Notes: generated by a model not told the origin, from the sequence alone. A DNA stretch of 7,633 nucleotides from Deltaproteobacteria bacterium (GCA_019310865.1 JAFDDL010000161.1:1-7633), one strand, 5' to 3'. Shown: positions 1 to 6,833, counted from the first letter of the stretch. Program-made: numbers and translations.

Positions 1-44
1 CACAATCCATGGCGAACCACTCTCCCTCTACCAGAAGATCCCAT
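1..44 (-). CDS. 5' end of a further gene running off the left edge
   Basis: ATG at 44 is preceded at a 5-nt spacing by AGGAG (54-50) and opens a frame that stays open to the window edge, beginning MGSSGRGRVVRHGL. Fourteen codons are too few to recognise a family. The strong ribosome site and the same orientation as the operon make a real gene likely. A second ATG at 10 in another frame also has a loose purine stretch upstream, but with worse spacing. The 156-nt spacer before this gene is longer than any gap inside the operon, so it may be a separate transcription unit. Confidence 0.55.
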   Translation of the reverse strand, partial: MGSSGRGRVVRHGL

Positions 45-102
45 AAATACTCCTAAAGAAAAGTGCTTTGTATTTGGTCACTTGGGGAGTCTATATTATG
101 CA

Positions 103-112
103 AATCCGGATT
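103..112. repeat. 10-nt perfect palindrome in the spacer after the operon
   Basis: AATCCGGATT is a perfect palindrome in the only sizeable intergenic stretch (45-200). On the minus strand it is followed after two bases by CATAAT (100-95), which resembles a -10 box, upstream of the gene starting at 44. No good -35 box is seen at the proper distance. It could be an operator half or half of a larger site, but a 10-nt palindrome can occur by chance. No terminator-like stem with a T-run is visible after the acyl-CoA dehydrogenase stop. Confidence 0.2.
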
Positions 113-200
113 AAGTAAGCCGCAGCTTGGCGCAGATGACAGCTAACGAAGATTCAACCCGATACTGCTTATGTACCCTGCTGGTATTAATTGCCGGTGA

Positions 201-1487
201 TTACCCATGAAGACGTTTGCCCAATGCGGTTGTCCGTGCCATAGACCTCGGATAATGTTCTGCGACCGCACGCCCCCCTAATACGGTTAATGTGTCATTG
301 GCTCCATCGCAAATAAGTGTAGGTCTGGCGTCTCGATAAAGCTTCTCGATAATAAACTCTTTAGAGATACCGTAGCTACCGAAAATCTGAACGGCATCAT
401 TGGTAACCTCTAGCGCGGATTGAGTCGCAAAAGTTTTTGCAGCCATGCTGTATTCGATGATCCGTTTTTCGGGATTCATGGGGTAGGAATGATTGTGAAC
501 AATTGCAGCTCGGCACAGTTGCCGACTGGCTTCCACCTTGCGAAACATGTCGAAGAGTTTTGCCTGAATGTTTTTATGCTCACAAATCGATTTTCCACCC
601 TGAATCCGGCCTCTGGCATAAACTAAGGCTTCTTCAAACGCTGCCCGTGCGAGGCCCACGGACCAAATACCCACTACTGGCAGCGTGAGGCATAGGTGTG
701 CCTCCAGTGCTTTCTCATAATTTTCCGGGCCGACAATTAGAGCGTTGCTCGGTACACGGACTTCATCGAAAAAAATTTCACCCTGATTGAGGTCACGGGT
801 TCCCATTTTGTTTAAAGGTTTCCCCTTGGAAACTCCTGGGCGATCAAGTGAAAAAATAAACATTCCACAGCCGGCGTGTCCCATATTTGCATCGATCTGA
901 CACATTAATAAAACGCTTTTAGCTATGGTGCCATTGGAAACCCAGGAGGATTTCTGCCCAGATATGACATATTCGTTTCCGTCCAACCGTGCAGTACACT
1001 GGGCGGTAATATTCGGATCTCTGAAGGTGGGATCGCCAATCAATTGTACGTCCGAGCCGTGATCAGGCTCAGTGATTGCCCAGCAGCCAATGTAGCTTCC
1101 GTCATTGCATTCGCAGAAAGGAATAGTAAATTGCTTGATATGTTCCTCGCCGGCACCCATGGCCGCTGCTGCATCCAGGCTCGTCATGAGGGATAAGGCC
1201 AAACCGAAGCTACCCCACGCCAATTCTTCATGGACAATAGTCAGTTGCAAAGGTGTAAGGCCAGCACCGCCAAATTCTGTCGGAAAAGTACCAGTATGAT
1301 AGCCGGCCTCGTATGCTTTTTTTATAAAACCCCAATACGGGGACTTTGGCGAAATGGCTTCTTCTGGTGTCATTTGGTCAAGCTCAATGGAAACGGGGCG
1401 CATGATTTCTCTGGCAAACTTGTTGGTTTCCCGTTTAAGAGCTAAGTCTTCCTTTGATAATCCTAGGTTAAGGTCGTAATAGTCCAC
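201..1487 (-). CDS. Acyl-CoA dehydrogenase with Asp at the usual Glu base
   Basis: A 428-residue FAD enzyme of the acyl-CoA dehydrogenase family (usually 380-400). Motifs: EFGGAGLTPLQ (71-81), CWAITEPDHGSDV (135-147), QKSSWVSNG (178-186), Arg294 in the RIQGGKS stretch, QIFGSYG (367-373) and YRDARPTLICDGAND (384-398). The extra length includes about 12 residues after GSDV (about 148-160) and a longer C-terminal tail. The position that is Glu in the usual YEGTN motif is Asp394 (CDGAND), and the helix position used as base by isovaleryl-CoA dehydrogenase is not Glu here (about Thr268). The start is GTG at 1487, with AGGAG 8 nt upstream. It would introduce a double bond into an acyl-CoA, passing electrons to ETF or possibly the neighbouring Fe-S flavoprotein. 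It is last in the operon. The family is certain; the regiochemistry may be unusual. Confidence 0.93.
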   Translation of the reverse strand: MDYYDLNLGLSKEDLALKRETNKFAREIMRPVSIELDQMTPEEAISPKSPYWGFIKKAYEAGYHTGTFPTEFGGAGLTPLQLTIVHEELAWGSFGLALSLMTSLDAAAAMGAGEEHIKQFTIPFCECNDGSYIGCWAITEPDHGSDVQLIGDPTFRDPNITAQCTARLDGNEYVISGQKSSWVSNGTIAKSVLLMCQIDANMGHAGCGMFIFSLDRPGVSKGKPLNKMGTRDLNQGEIFFDEVRVPSNALIVGPENYEKALEAHLCLTLPVVGIWSVGLARAAFEEALVYARGRIQGGKSICEHKNIQAKLFDMFRKVEASRQLCRAAIVHNHSYPMNPEKRIIEYSMAAKTFATQSALEVTNDAVQIFGSYGISKEFIIEKLYRDARPTLICDGANDTLTVLGGRAVAEHYPRSMARTTALGKRLHG

Positions 1488-1553
1488 TTCACAATCTCCT
1501 TTTTTGAATAGTCATGCGGTTTCTGTAAAATGTGTAACTTGTTTAATTCAGAC

Positions 1554-2549
1554 CTATTTCTGGATTTTAGTTTTCTTAATCCCAGGGCGAAACCAGGTGA
1601 TGGGCCTGTAATGGCGCGCCACCATTCCTGATTGCTTGAACTTCGGATAACCCAGGACGAGGGACGTATGAATAGTCCAGGGCTCCTCAAATCCAAGTTT
1701 GGATTTTAGTTCGGGAATGGCATTAACCGCTCCACTTCCGAAATTGCTCCAACAGACTCCAAGCCCCAGAGAATTAGCCACGATATTCATATTCTGCCCG
1801 CAGATACCGATACAGATGGCCGGATTGTTCAGTTTGGGATGGGCACCCAGGAAGATAATCGCAGGGGCACCCATGAACACGGGTAACACCCTTTGGGCGA
1901 CAGATCGGATACCGTGTTGGGTTATGGGATGGAAAACGCCTGTCTCCACTTCCCCCACCATGTTTATGATGGTCTCATCATTGTTGAACACTGGGAACAC
2001 ACCGGCCCAGTACGCCTGGCACACTGTTTCCATCTCCTCTATAAGCTCCGGATCCGTCACCACGGCGAATTTCCAAGGCTGATGATTGCCGCCACTGGGT
2101 GCGAAACGACCCGCTTCCAGTACACGGGCAATGAGGGGTTCAGGAACTGGGTCTTTTTTATAATGCCTCACGCTCCTCCGCTCCAGCACTAATCGTTCGA
2201 CCGTGTTCCATTCACTTAGTTTTCCCTCAGCATCCTTTGGCGGAAGCGGCATCTTAATAGGGGGCGTTTGGGTATCGAAGAACCCCCCCTTTATGTTGAT
2301 GTTGCGTTCAGCCGACAGGGCATCCGTGGGACAGGCAGCCATGCAGTTGAAGCAGGAAACGCATACATATTGGTTTTTCATTTTTGGGTGTTTGTCTTCG
2401 TCCATTTCCATGCATTTAAAGGGGCAGTTCAGAATGCAAAGCCCGCAACTGTTGCACTTCTCTATATCGACCTTTATCACCCCGTGTTCGACACCGGTAG
2501 GCCGAAGCATCGGCTTCAGTTCTTCAAAGCTTTGTGCCTTTTCTTTCAT
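1554..2549 (-). CDS. 2[4Fe-4S] ferredoxin-nitroreductase fusion flavoprotein
   Basis: A 331-residue two-domain redox protein. The N-terminal bacterial-type ferredoxin domain carries Cys32, Cys35, Cys38, Cys42-Pro and Cys63, Cys66, Cys69, Cys73-Pro, enough for two [4Fe-4S] clusters. From about residue 115 a nitroreductase-family FMN domain follows, with RRSVRHY (124-130), APSGGNHQPW (150-159) and GLGVCWSNF (262-270). No signal peptide or membrane segment is visible, so it is cytoplasmic. ATG 2549 has AGGAG 9 nt upstream. Proteins of this architecture are common in strict anaerobes, but few have an assigned substrate. In this operon it could pass electrons between ferredoxin and a flavin- or NAD-dependent step, or reduce or oxidise a CoA intermediate directly. 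The domain calls are firm; the role is open. Confidence 0.88.
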   Translation of the reverse strand: MKEKAQSFEELKPMLRPTGVEHGVIKVDIEKCNSCGLCILNCPFKCMEMDEDKHPKMKNQYVCVSCFNCMAACPTDALSAERNINIKGGFFDTQTPPIKMPLPPKDAEGKLSEWNTVERLVLERRSVRHYKKDPVPEPLIARVLEAGRFAPSGGNHQPWKFAVVTDPELIEEMETVCQAYWAGVFPVFNNDETIINMVGEVETGVFHPITQHGIRSVAQRVLPVFMGAPAIIFLGAHPKLNNPAICIGICGQNMNIVANSLGLGVCWSNFGSGAVNAIPELKSKLGFEEPWTIHTSLVLGYPKFKQSGMVARHYRPITWFRPGIKKTKIQK

Positions 2550-2590
2550 AGTCTCATTCTCCTGTTGAATTTATGTAATGAAAGAGCCCT

Positions 2591-2998
2591 TCATGTCGTC
2601 CATCCCCGTTTCGGTTCTACGATTTCAGTAAGGATCCCAAGATTTCCCTGAGGATGGATGAAGGCAGCCTTGAAATTGTCGTGATCCGTTTCACCCAGCA
2701 CCTTAAGTCCTTTGTCCCTGAAATTCTTAATAATCTGTTCAAACTGATCTACCTCAAGGGACATATGATGGACCCCTTCTCCTCGGTCTTTGATGAAATC
2801 CGCAATAAAACTTTCCGAATCGAGGCTGGCGATCAATTCCAGACGCATTTCTCCGATCCCCACCAGGGCAGTTTCGAATGGTTGATCTTCATACTTGTCC
2901 CGCCTTATGAGTCTCATGCCATAAACCTCGTGGAAGAAAGCCATCGCCTTATCCAAATCTTTGACAGCGACCCCTACATGGTTGAATCCCTTAATCAT
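2591..2998 (-). CDS. VOC-fold epimerase, methylmalonyl-CoA epimerase-like
   Basis: A 135-residue protein with two beta-alpha-beta-beta-beta modules of the vicinal oxygen chelate fold, the normal size for methylmalonyl-CoA epimerase. Likely metal ligands are His7 (FNHVGVAV), Glu54 (MRLELI), His77 or His78 (GVHHMSLEV) and Glu125 (GILTEIVEP). The HHMSLEV and AAFIHPQG stretches are characteristic of the epimerase rather than of glyoxalase I. ATG 2998 has AGGAGG 5 nt upstream and starts 10 nt after the thiolase stop; an upstream ATG at 3037 lies inside the thiolase gene and is less likely. It would invert the alpha carbon of a 2-methyl- or 2-substituted acyl-CoA. It may handle methylmalonyl-CoA made from propionyl-CoA released by the thiolase, or a substituted succinyl-CoA. 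No mutase or carboxylase is in the window. Confidence 0.82.
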   Translation of the reverse strand: MIKGFNHVGVAVKDLDKAMAFFHEVYGMRLIRRDKYEDQPFETALVGIGEMRLELIASLDSESFIADFIKDRGEGVHHMSLEVDQFEQIIKNFRDKGLKVLGETDHDNFKAAFIHPQGNLGILTEIVEPKRGWTT

Positions 2999-3008
2999 CC
3001 CACCCTCC

Positions 3009-4154
3009 TCATCTGGCCAGAATATGGATACCGGCAACTGCGCCGTGTTCCAGGTTGGTTACCAGGCCGCCCAACATCTGGGCCAGGCCGACCTTGGCAT
3101 TCGGCGTCTGTCGTGCCCCGGCCTGACCCCGGAGATGGAGGACCACCTCGCACACCGTGCGGACCCCCGAAGCGCTCAAAGGATGTCCGAGGGCCAGAAG
3201 CCCGCCGCTCGGATTCACTGGGATCCGGCCGCCTATCGCGGTGGCACCGGAGCGGAGCAGGTCCAGCCCTTCACCTGGCTTGCAGAGCTGGAGGTCCTCG
3301 TAGCGCAGAATCTCTTCATTGGCAAAGGCGTCGTGCATTTCCACCAAATCGACATCTTTGGGATCGACACCGGCCATCTCATAGGCCATTTTTGACACTT
3401 TCAACCCTACGGGCGAGGCGCATATATCTTCCTGCGTGAATTTGTAATCAGCCGAGCAAAGGACGGAAGCAAGAACCCGTATGGGATGGGATGTGTACCT
3501 TCTAGCGAACTCCATGGAGCAAAGGACGGCCGCAGCGGCGCCATCCGTGTTGGGGCAGCACATGAAAAGTGTAATCGGATCGCAAATCATGCGGGAACCC
3601 AGAATTTCCTCCACCGTAAATTCCTTCTGATATTGAGCCCGTGGATTGAGGGTCCCGTTGTAATGATTTTTTACCGAGACTTGCGCAAAATCTTCCACAG
3701 TGGCGCCCGTCTCCATCTGTTTTTTCGCTACCATAGCGAACATTGCAGGCATGGTCAATCCCAGATGCCCATCGAGATCCGATTTTTCCGGTGGAATCAA
3801 TCTACCCGCTATCGGACTGGTCGTCATGGACTCCACCCCTATAGCAATACCCACGTCGTAATGGCCGTTTGCGATCTCCTTCCACACACCCCTAAAAGAG
3901 GTGGCCCCGCCTGCGCAGGCATTTTCAACGTTGATCATCTCGATGCCTCGGGCACCCACTTCTTTCAAAACACTTTGGGCAGTACAGCTGGCATCATAGA
4001 CCCTGGCGCAATAGGCCACCTGAATAGCACGGGGGGAAATCCCGCAATCTTCAATCGCCTCTTTCACCGCCTCAGCACCGAGGGAGGCCGCCGACCGCAT
4101 TGGAAACTTTCCGAATTCACTCTGTCCTACTCCTATCACTGCTACTTCTCTCAT
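3009..4154 (-). CDS. SCP2-like thiolase (acetyl-CoA acetyltransferase family)
   Basis: A 381-residue thiolase, normal for the non-classical SCP2-like branch. It would cleave a 3-oxoacyl-CoA with CoA. The nucleophile is Cys80 in VENACAGG. His274 in EMHDAFANEE and His324 in NPSGGLLALGHPLSASG are the conserved active-site histidines. The C-terminal CxGGG motif of classical thiolases is absent: the corresponding stretch reads QMLGGLVTN, with Met360 where the second Cys would be. This is usual in DUF35-partnered thiolases, where the active site is built differently. ATG 4154 has AGGAGG 6 nt upstream; the open frame to 4223 overlaps the previous gene and is rejected. The gene sits between its probable Zn-ribbon partner and an epimerase. 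The stop TGA shares its A with the next gene's ribosome site, so the thiolase and epimerase are probably translationally linked. Confidence 0.92.
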   Translation of the reverse strand: MREVAVIGVGQSEFGKFPMRSAASLGAEAVKEAIEDCGISPRAIQVAYCARVYDASCTAQSVLKEVGARGIEMINVENACAGGATSFRGVWKEIANGHYDVGIAIGVESMTTSPIAGRLIPPEKSDLDGHLGLTMPAMFAMVAKKQMETGATVEDFAQVSVKNHYNGTLNPRAQYQKEFTVEEILGSRMICDPITLFMCCPNTDGAAAAVLCSMEFARRYTSHPIRVLASVLCSADYKFTQEDICASPVGLKVSKMAYEMAGVDPKDVDLVEMHDAFANEEILRYEDLQLCKPGEGLDLLRSGATAIGGRIPVNPSGGLLALGHPLSASGVRTVCEVVLHLRGQAGARQTPNAKVGLAQMLGGLVTNLEHGAVAGIHILAR

Positions 4155-4168
4155 CGTAAACCTCCTCT

Positions 4169-4564
4169 CTACACCACGGGTTTGAATTTGTACCCGATGA
4201 CCTGCTGCTCTCCCTCTTTCCACAATTCATCGATGTAGATTTCCATCTCCATCCCTATCCGATACGATTCATTCTTAGAGAGTTTAAGCGGAGCAAAAAC
4301 ACGTATGCTCTCGGGTAGATCGATGAGTCCCACCGCATAGGGTGGTTGAAAATGGGTAGAAGCCATCCGGCCAATCGTGTAGGAATAAAGCATCCCCCGA
4401 CGGCTCAAAACGACATCCTCTATATCTTTGGCCAAACAATCAAAACAGAACTTTACTTTGGGGAAATAGGCCCTCCCACAGGCGATGCATTTATTCCCGA
4501 GCAACCTCCCACCCTCGTTATCCTGAATGAACGCCCCATCCAAAAAAGGAACACCATTTTTCAT
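4169..4564 (-). CDS. Zn-ribbon/OB-fold (DUF35) partner subunit of the thiolase
   Basis: A 131-residue protein of the DUF35 (ChsH2/Zn-ribbon OB-fold) type. A rubredoxin-like zinc ribbon is formed by Cys26, Cys29, Cys40 and Cys43 (CIAC and CFDC). An OB-fold follows, with the family pattern GMLYSYT and then PPYAVGLIDL. In bacteria and archaea such proteins bind SCP2-like thiolases, HMG-CoA synthases or MaoC-type hydratases and shape the CoA/substrate tunnel; BbsA of anaerobic toluene degradation is the closest functional analogue known to me. The thiolase begins 14 nt after the stop codon, which strongly suggests a stable complex of the two. A start at 4582 would add six residues but lacks a ribosome site. 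Family assignment is firm; the partnership is inferred from gene order and family behaviour. Confidence 0.9.
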   Translation of the reverse strand: MKNGVPFLDGAFIQDNEGGRLLGNKCIACGRAYFPKVKFCFDCLAKDIEDVVLSRRGMLYSYTIGRMASTHFQPPYAVGLIDLPESIRVFAPLKLSKNESYRIGMEMEIYIDELWKEGEQQVIGYKFKPVV

Positions 4565-4569
4565 ATACG

Positions 4570-4576
4570 CCTCCTT
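4570..4576 (-). promoter_or_regulatory. Ribosome binding site that sets the DUF35 start
   Basis: AAGGAGG lies 5 nt before ATG 4564. It falls inside the first codons of the longer reading frame that begins at 4582, and the 4582 ATG has no purine-rich sequence before it. The 4564 start is therefore preferred. Confidence 0.75.
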
Positions 4577-4622
4577 ATCCATCTACGGGTTCGGATATTG
4601 CTTTACAGATTGAAAATCCATT

Positions 4623-5981
4623 TCAGATCTCCTCATAAAGCTTTTCAAAAACCTTGCCCTTGTAATGACTACGCTCCAAGCTGCCGGGTTCCGACCAAAG
4701 AACCTGTGGATTGATCTTAAGGCGTCTGCTCATTGTGTCCATGATCTCCTTTTCCAAAACCTCACGTTCAGTAGCTGCTGTCCCTTCTGCATATTCCACC
4801 CGCAGCTTCAGCGGTGGGACGACTCGTGGTGGTGGTTCATCAAGGATAATTCGCATCTCGCCCGTTACCCGTGGTACGAATTCGTTAATCACAGCCTTGA
4901 GATGACTCGGATAGACCATTGCTCCTTTCACCTTCAGCATATCATCGGCGCGGCCGACAATTTTATACCGAAATCCAGAGCGACCGCAGGGGCACGGCTC
5001 GGTAAACACTTGCACAATATCACCAGGGCTCTCCCTTAGCCACACCCAGCCGTCGTTCTCAAGTGTGGTGTAGACGGCCTCACCCCTGGCACCATCCTCC
5101 AAAGGAATGGGTGCTTGGGTATCAGGATCGACCAGTTCGAAGTAACAGAGATCATCAACGAGCCAATGCATCCCCTGGTATTCCTCATGATCACATGAAA
5201 AGCCTAGTCCTCCACCCATGTCATAAAGTTTGGCATTATAAGCTTTCTCAATCTTTGATTTAATCTCGGGAATACCCGCACCGGGCTCAGCTCCGCAAAG
5301 AAGGATCTTCAGACCCAGATCTCCCACCGGTTTGTTGATAAGTTTGGGTGCCTGCTCGATCAAATATTCGGCCAACGAGGGGGTACCCACATAAACCGTT
5401 CCCCGAAAAAGGTTTTGATTGAATAATATCCGCTCGCTCTTCGCTTCCGCACCCACAGGCAATAAAAGTGCCCCTATCTTCTGAAATCCAATGGCTGCCG
5501 TGACTCCTGCGATAACCATTGAGAGGGCAAAACAGTGAAGAATGCGGTCGTGCGCACGAACTCCCGAGCGCCAGGCGCCACGAGCCTCAAATTCTGCCCA
5601 AAACCCATCGAGATCGCGGTTGGTCATAGGATATGGCGTTGGAATACCGGTTGTTCCGGTGGTGGTGGCCATCCAGTCCAGTTCATCCACCGAAACGGCT
5701 ATCCGCTGATCGAGAGCCGTCAATACATCTCCATTACATTCTTCAACCAGTTGTCTCCAGCTGGTCTTAGTGAAGATACCCATTTTGTCCTTGAATTCAT
5801 CAAATCCGCTTAGCTTTTCAGGATCCAGTCTGTTTTTCTTCATCATGCGAGCGTAATACGGCGCTCGGGCCTTTAGCTTTGACAACTGTCTCTTGAGCTT
5901 TTCCAACTGGAGTTGATTCATTTGAGATGTGTTAAGAAATGGTTCTATCTCCATATTCCAATATGGTCGTCCAGATTCCAT
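4623..5981 (-). CDS. Phenylacetate-CoA ligase-like AMP-forming acyl-CoA ligase
   Basis: A 452-residue member of the ANL adenylate-forming family, of the short PaaK type (usually about 430-450 residues). It would activate a carboxylic acid with ATP and CoA, giving the acyl-CoA, AMP and PPi. Visible motifs: a PaaK-like N-terminal helical stretch with RAPYYARMM; the P-loop TTTGTTGIPT at about residues 106-115; DMGGGLGFSCDHEE before the core end; PCPCGRSGF near 329-337; and the hinge GRADDMLKVKG at 343-353 leading to the small C-terminal domain. Lys441 and Lys443 near the C-terminus are candidates for the adenylation lysine. The frame is open to 6020, but ATG 5981 is chosen because AAGGAG lies 6 nt upstream. 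The hinge reads LKVKG where PaaK usually has an IRG-type sequence, so the substrate may not be phenylacetate. It is likely the entry enzyme of the pathway. Confidence 0.88.
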   Translation of the reverse strand: MESGRPYWNMEIEPFLNTSQMNQLQLEKLKRQLSKLKARAPYYARMMKKNRLDPEKLSGFDEFKDKMGIFTKTSWRQLVEECNGDVLTALDQRIAVSVDELDWMATTTGTTGIPTPYPMTNRDLDGFWAEFEARGAWRSGVRAHDRILHCFALSMVIAGVTAAIGFQKIGALLLPVGAEAKSERILFNQNLFRGTVYVGTPSLAEYLIEQAPKLINKPVGDLGLKILLCGAEPGAGIPEIKSKIEKAYNAKLYDMGGGLGFSCDHEEYQGMHWLVDDLCYFELVDPDTQAPIPLEDGARGEAVYTTLENDGWVWLRESPGDIVQVFTEPCPCGRSGFRYKIVGRADDMLKVKGAMVYPSHLKAVINEFVPRVTGEMRIILDEPPPRVVPPLKLRVEYAEGTAATEREVLEKEIMDTMSRRLKINPQVLWSEPGSLERSHYKGKVFEKLYEEI

Positions 5982-6004
5982 ACGTTTCTCCTTACATTTC
6001 CAGT

Positions 6005-6781
6005 CTAAATAAGAGCACATACTCCCATTTGTGCACTAATACCACCATCGATAACAACTCCCGTTCCGGTCACGAAACCAGCCAGATCTGAACAGAGCCA
6101 CATGACCGCACCGGCTACCTCTTCAGGTTCCCCAAATCTGCCAACAGGATGGATCCGTTCAAACATCTGTCTTACTTTATCGGGGGCACTTGCAAACAAT
6201 GGCGTGTTAATTACGGCTGGACAGACCGCGTTTATGCGAATCCCTGTTTTAGCATATTCGGTAGCGGCCACTTTCGTCAGGCCCATCACGGCGTGTTTTG
6301 ATGCAGTGTAGGAATAAGCGTCCGGCTCCGAAATAAGACCTGCCAAAGAGGCAATATTCACAATAACACCGTTGCCTTGCTTTTGCATCTGCGGGACCTC
6401 ACATTTCATGCAAAACAGCACGCCTTTCAGGTTGACCGCCATGATACGGTCCCATAAATCCTCATCGAGTTCGGTAAGCGACTCCGGCATCGGCTCGTGA
6501 ATGCCCGCATTATTGCAGGCAAAATCAAGCCGGCCGAATTCAGTGACGGTCGCTTCCACCATGGCCCGGACCTCCGCTTTCTTCGATACGTCACAGTTTA
6601 TGAATATACCCTTAGACCCCAGTTTCTTCACCTCCGAAACGGTTTCTGCACCCCCTCCCGAGTCCACATCAGCCACTGCGACATGGGCACCTTCCTTTGC
6701 GAAAGCAAGGGCTATGGCCCTGCCAATGCCAGACCCTGCGCCTGTTACGAGCGCGACTTTTCCCGTCATTGTTTCCGCCAT
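6005..6781 (-). CDS. Short-chain dehydrogenase/reductase (SDR), second of a tandem pair
   Basis: A 258-residue SDR paralogous to the preceding gene, at roughly 70% identity by eye. The NAD motif TGAGSGIG is at residues 13-20, an Asp at about 38 suggests NAD, NNAG is at 90-93, and the catalytic Ser145, Tyr158 and Lys162 (YTASK) are intact. It differs from its partner in the substrate-covering region (about residues 94-105 and 189-210), has Ala where the partner has Gly in the PG turn (CPAV), and has a tail about six residues longer. The reading frame is open upstream to 6883, inside the previous gene, but the start at 6781 gives an N-terminus that matches the paralogue (short leader, then GKVALVTG). 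The only ribosome site is a weak GGGG 6 nt upstream. Probable role: oxidation of a 3-hydroxyacyl-CoA in the same pathway. Confidence 0.9.
   Translation of the reverse strand: MAETMTGKVALVTGAGSGIGRAIALAFAKEGAHVAVADVDSGGGAETVSEVKKLGSKGIFINCDVSKKAEVRAMVEATVTEFGRLDFACNNAGIHEPMPESLTELDEDLWDRIMAVNLKGVLFCMKCEVPQMQKQGNGVIVNIASLAGLISEPDAYSYTASKHAVMGLTKVAATEYAKTGIRINAVCPAVINTPLFASAPDKVRQMFERIHPVGRFGEPEEVAGAVMWLCSDLAGFVTGTGVVIDGGISAQMGVCALI
6686..6760 (-). repeat. 75-nt near-identical copy of the first SDR's 5' region
   Basis: This stretch, which encodes the NAD-binding motif and following helix, matches 7494-7568 in the upstream paralogue at 74 of 75 bases, including codon third positions. The rest of the two genes has drifted clearly at both the base and protein level. 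It marks the pair as a tandem duplication and suggests local gene conversion at the 5' end. Confidence 0.8.
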
Positions 6782-6807
6782 GCTGTACCCCATCATTGAA
6801 TTATTTG

Positions 6808-6824
6808 TTGTTGAGTGCCAACAA
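6808..6824 (-). repeat. Small inverted repeat between the two SDR genes
   Basis: On the minus strand TTGTTG and CAACAA flank the five bases GCACT, making a 6-bp stem in the 52-nt gap between the SDR genes. It has only two G-C pairs and no T-run after it, so it is not a convincing terminator. It lies 27 nt before the weak ribosome site region of the second SDR and could slightly affect mRNA processing or translation there. Confidence 0.25.
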
Positions 6825-6833
6825 TAGTCATAT

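Noticed and set aside
1463..1696. Minus-strand frame of 77 codons across the nitroreductase/dehydrogenase junction
   Set aside because: It overlaps both neighbouring genes in another frame, has no family resemblance and does not explain the ribosome site at 1496-1500, which fits the GTG start of the dehydrogenase.
2654..3439. Long plus-strand open frame of 261 codons
   Set aside because: It lies antisense to the epimerase and thiolase genes, both of which have clear family motifs and ribosome sites. Its translation shows no recognisable domain and is rich in Pro, Arg and Gly, as expected of a shadow frame.
3486..4238. Plus-strand open frame of 250 codons
   Set aside because: It is antisense to the thiolase and the DUF35 end, with no recognisable motif and a composition rich in His, Ser and Arg that suggests a shadow.
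6808..6824. Intrinsic terminator between the SDR genes
   Set aside because: The 6-bp stem is mostly A-T and no T-run follows it in the direction of transcription.
6810..6830. Sigma-54 type promoter (TTGGCAC) between the SDR genes
   Set aside because: The TTGGCAC element is present on the minus strand, but the TTGC part of the -12 box is missing at the required spacing (the bases there are AACAA).
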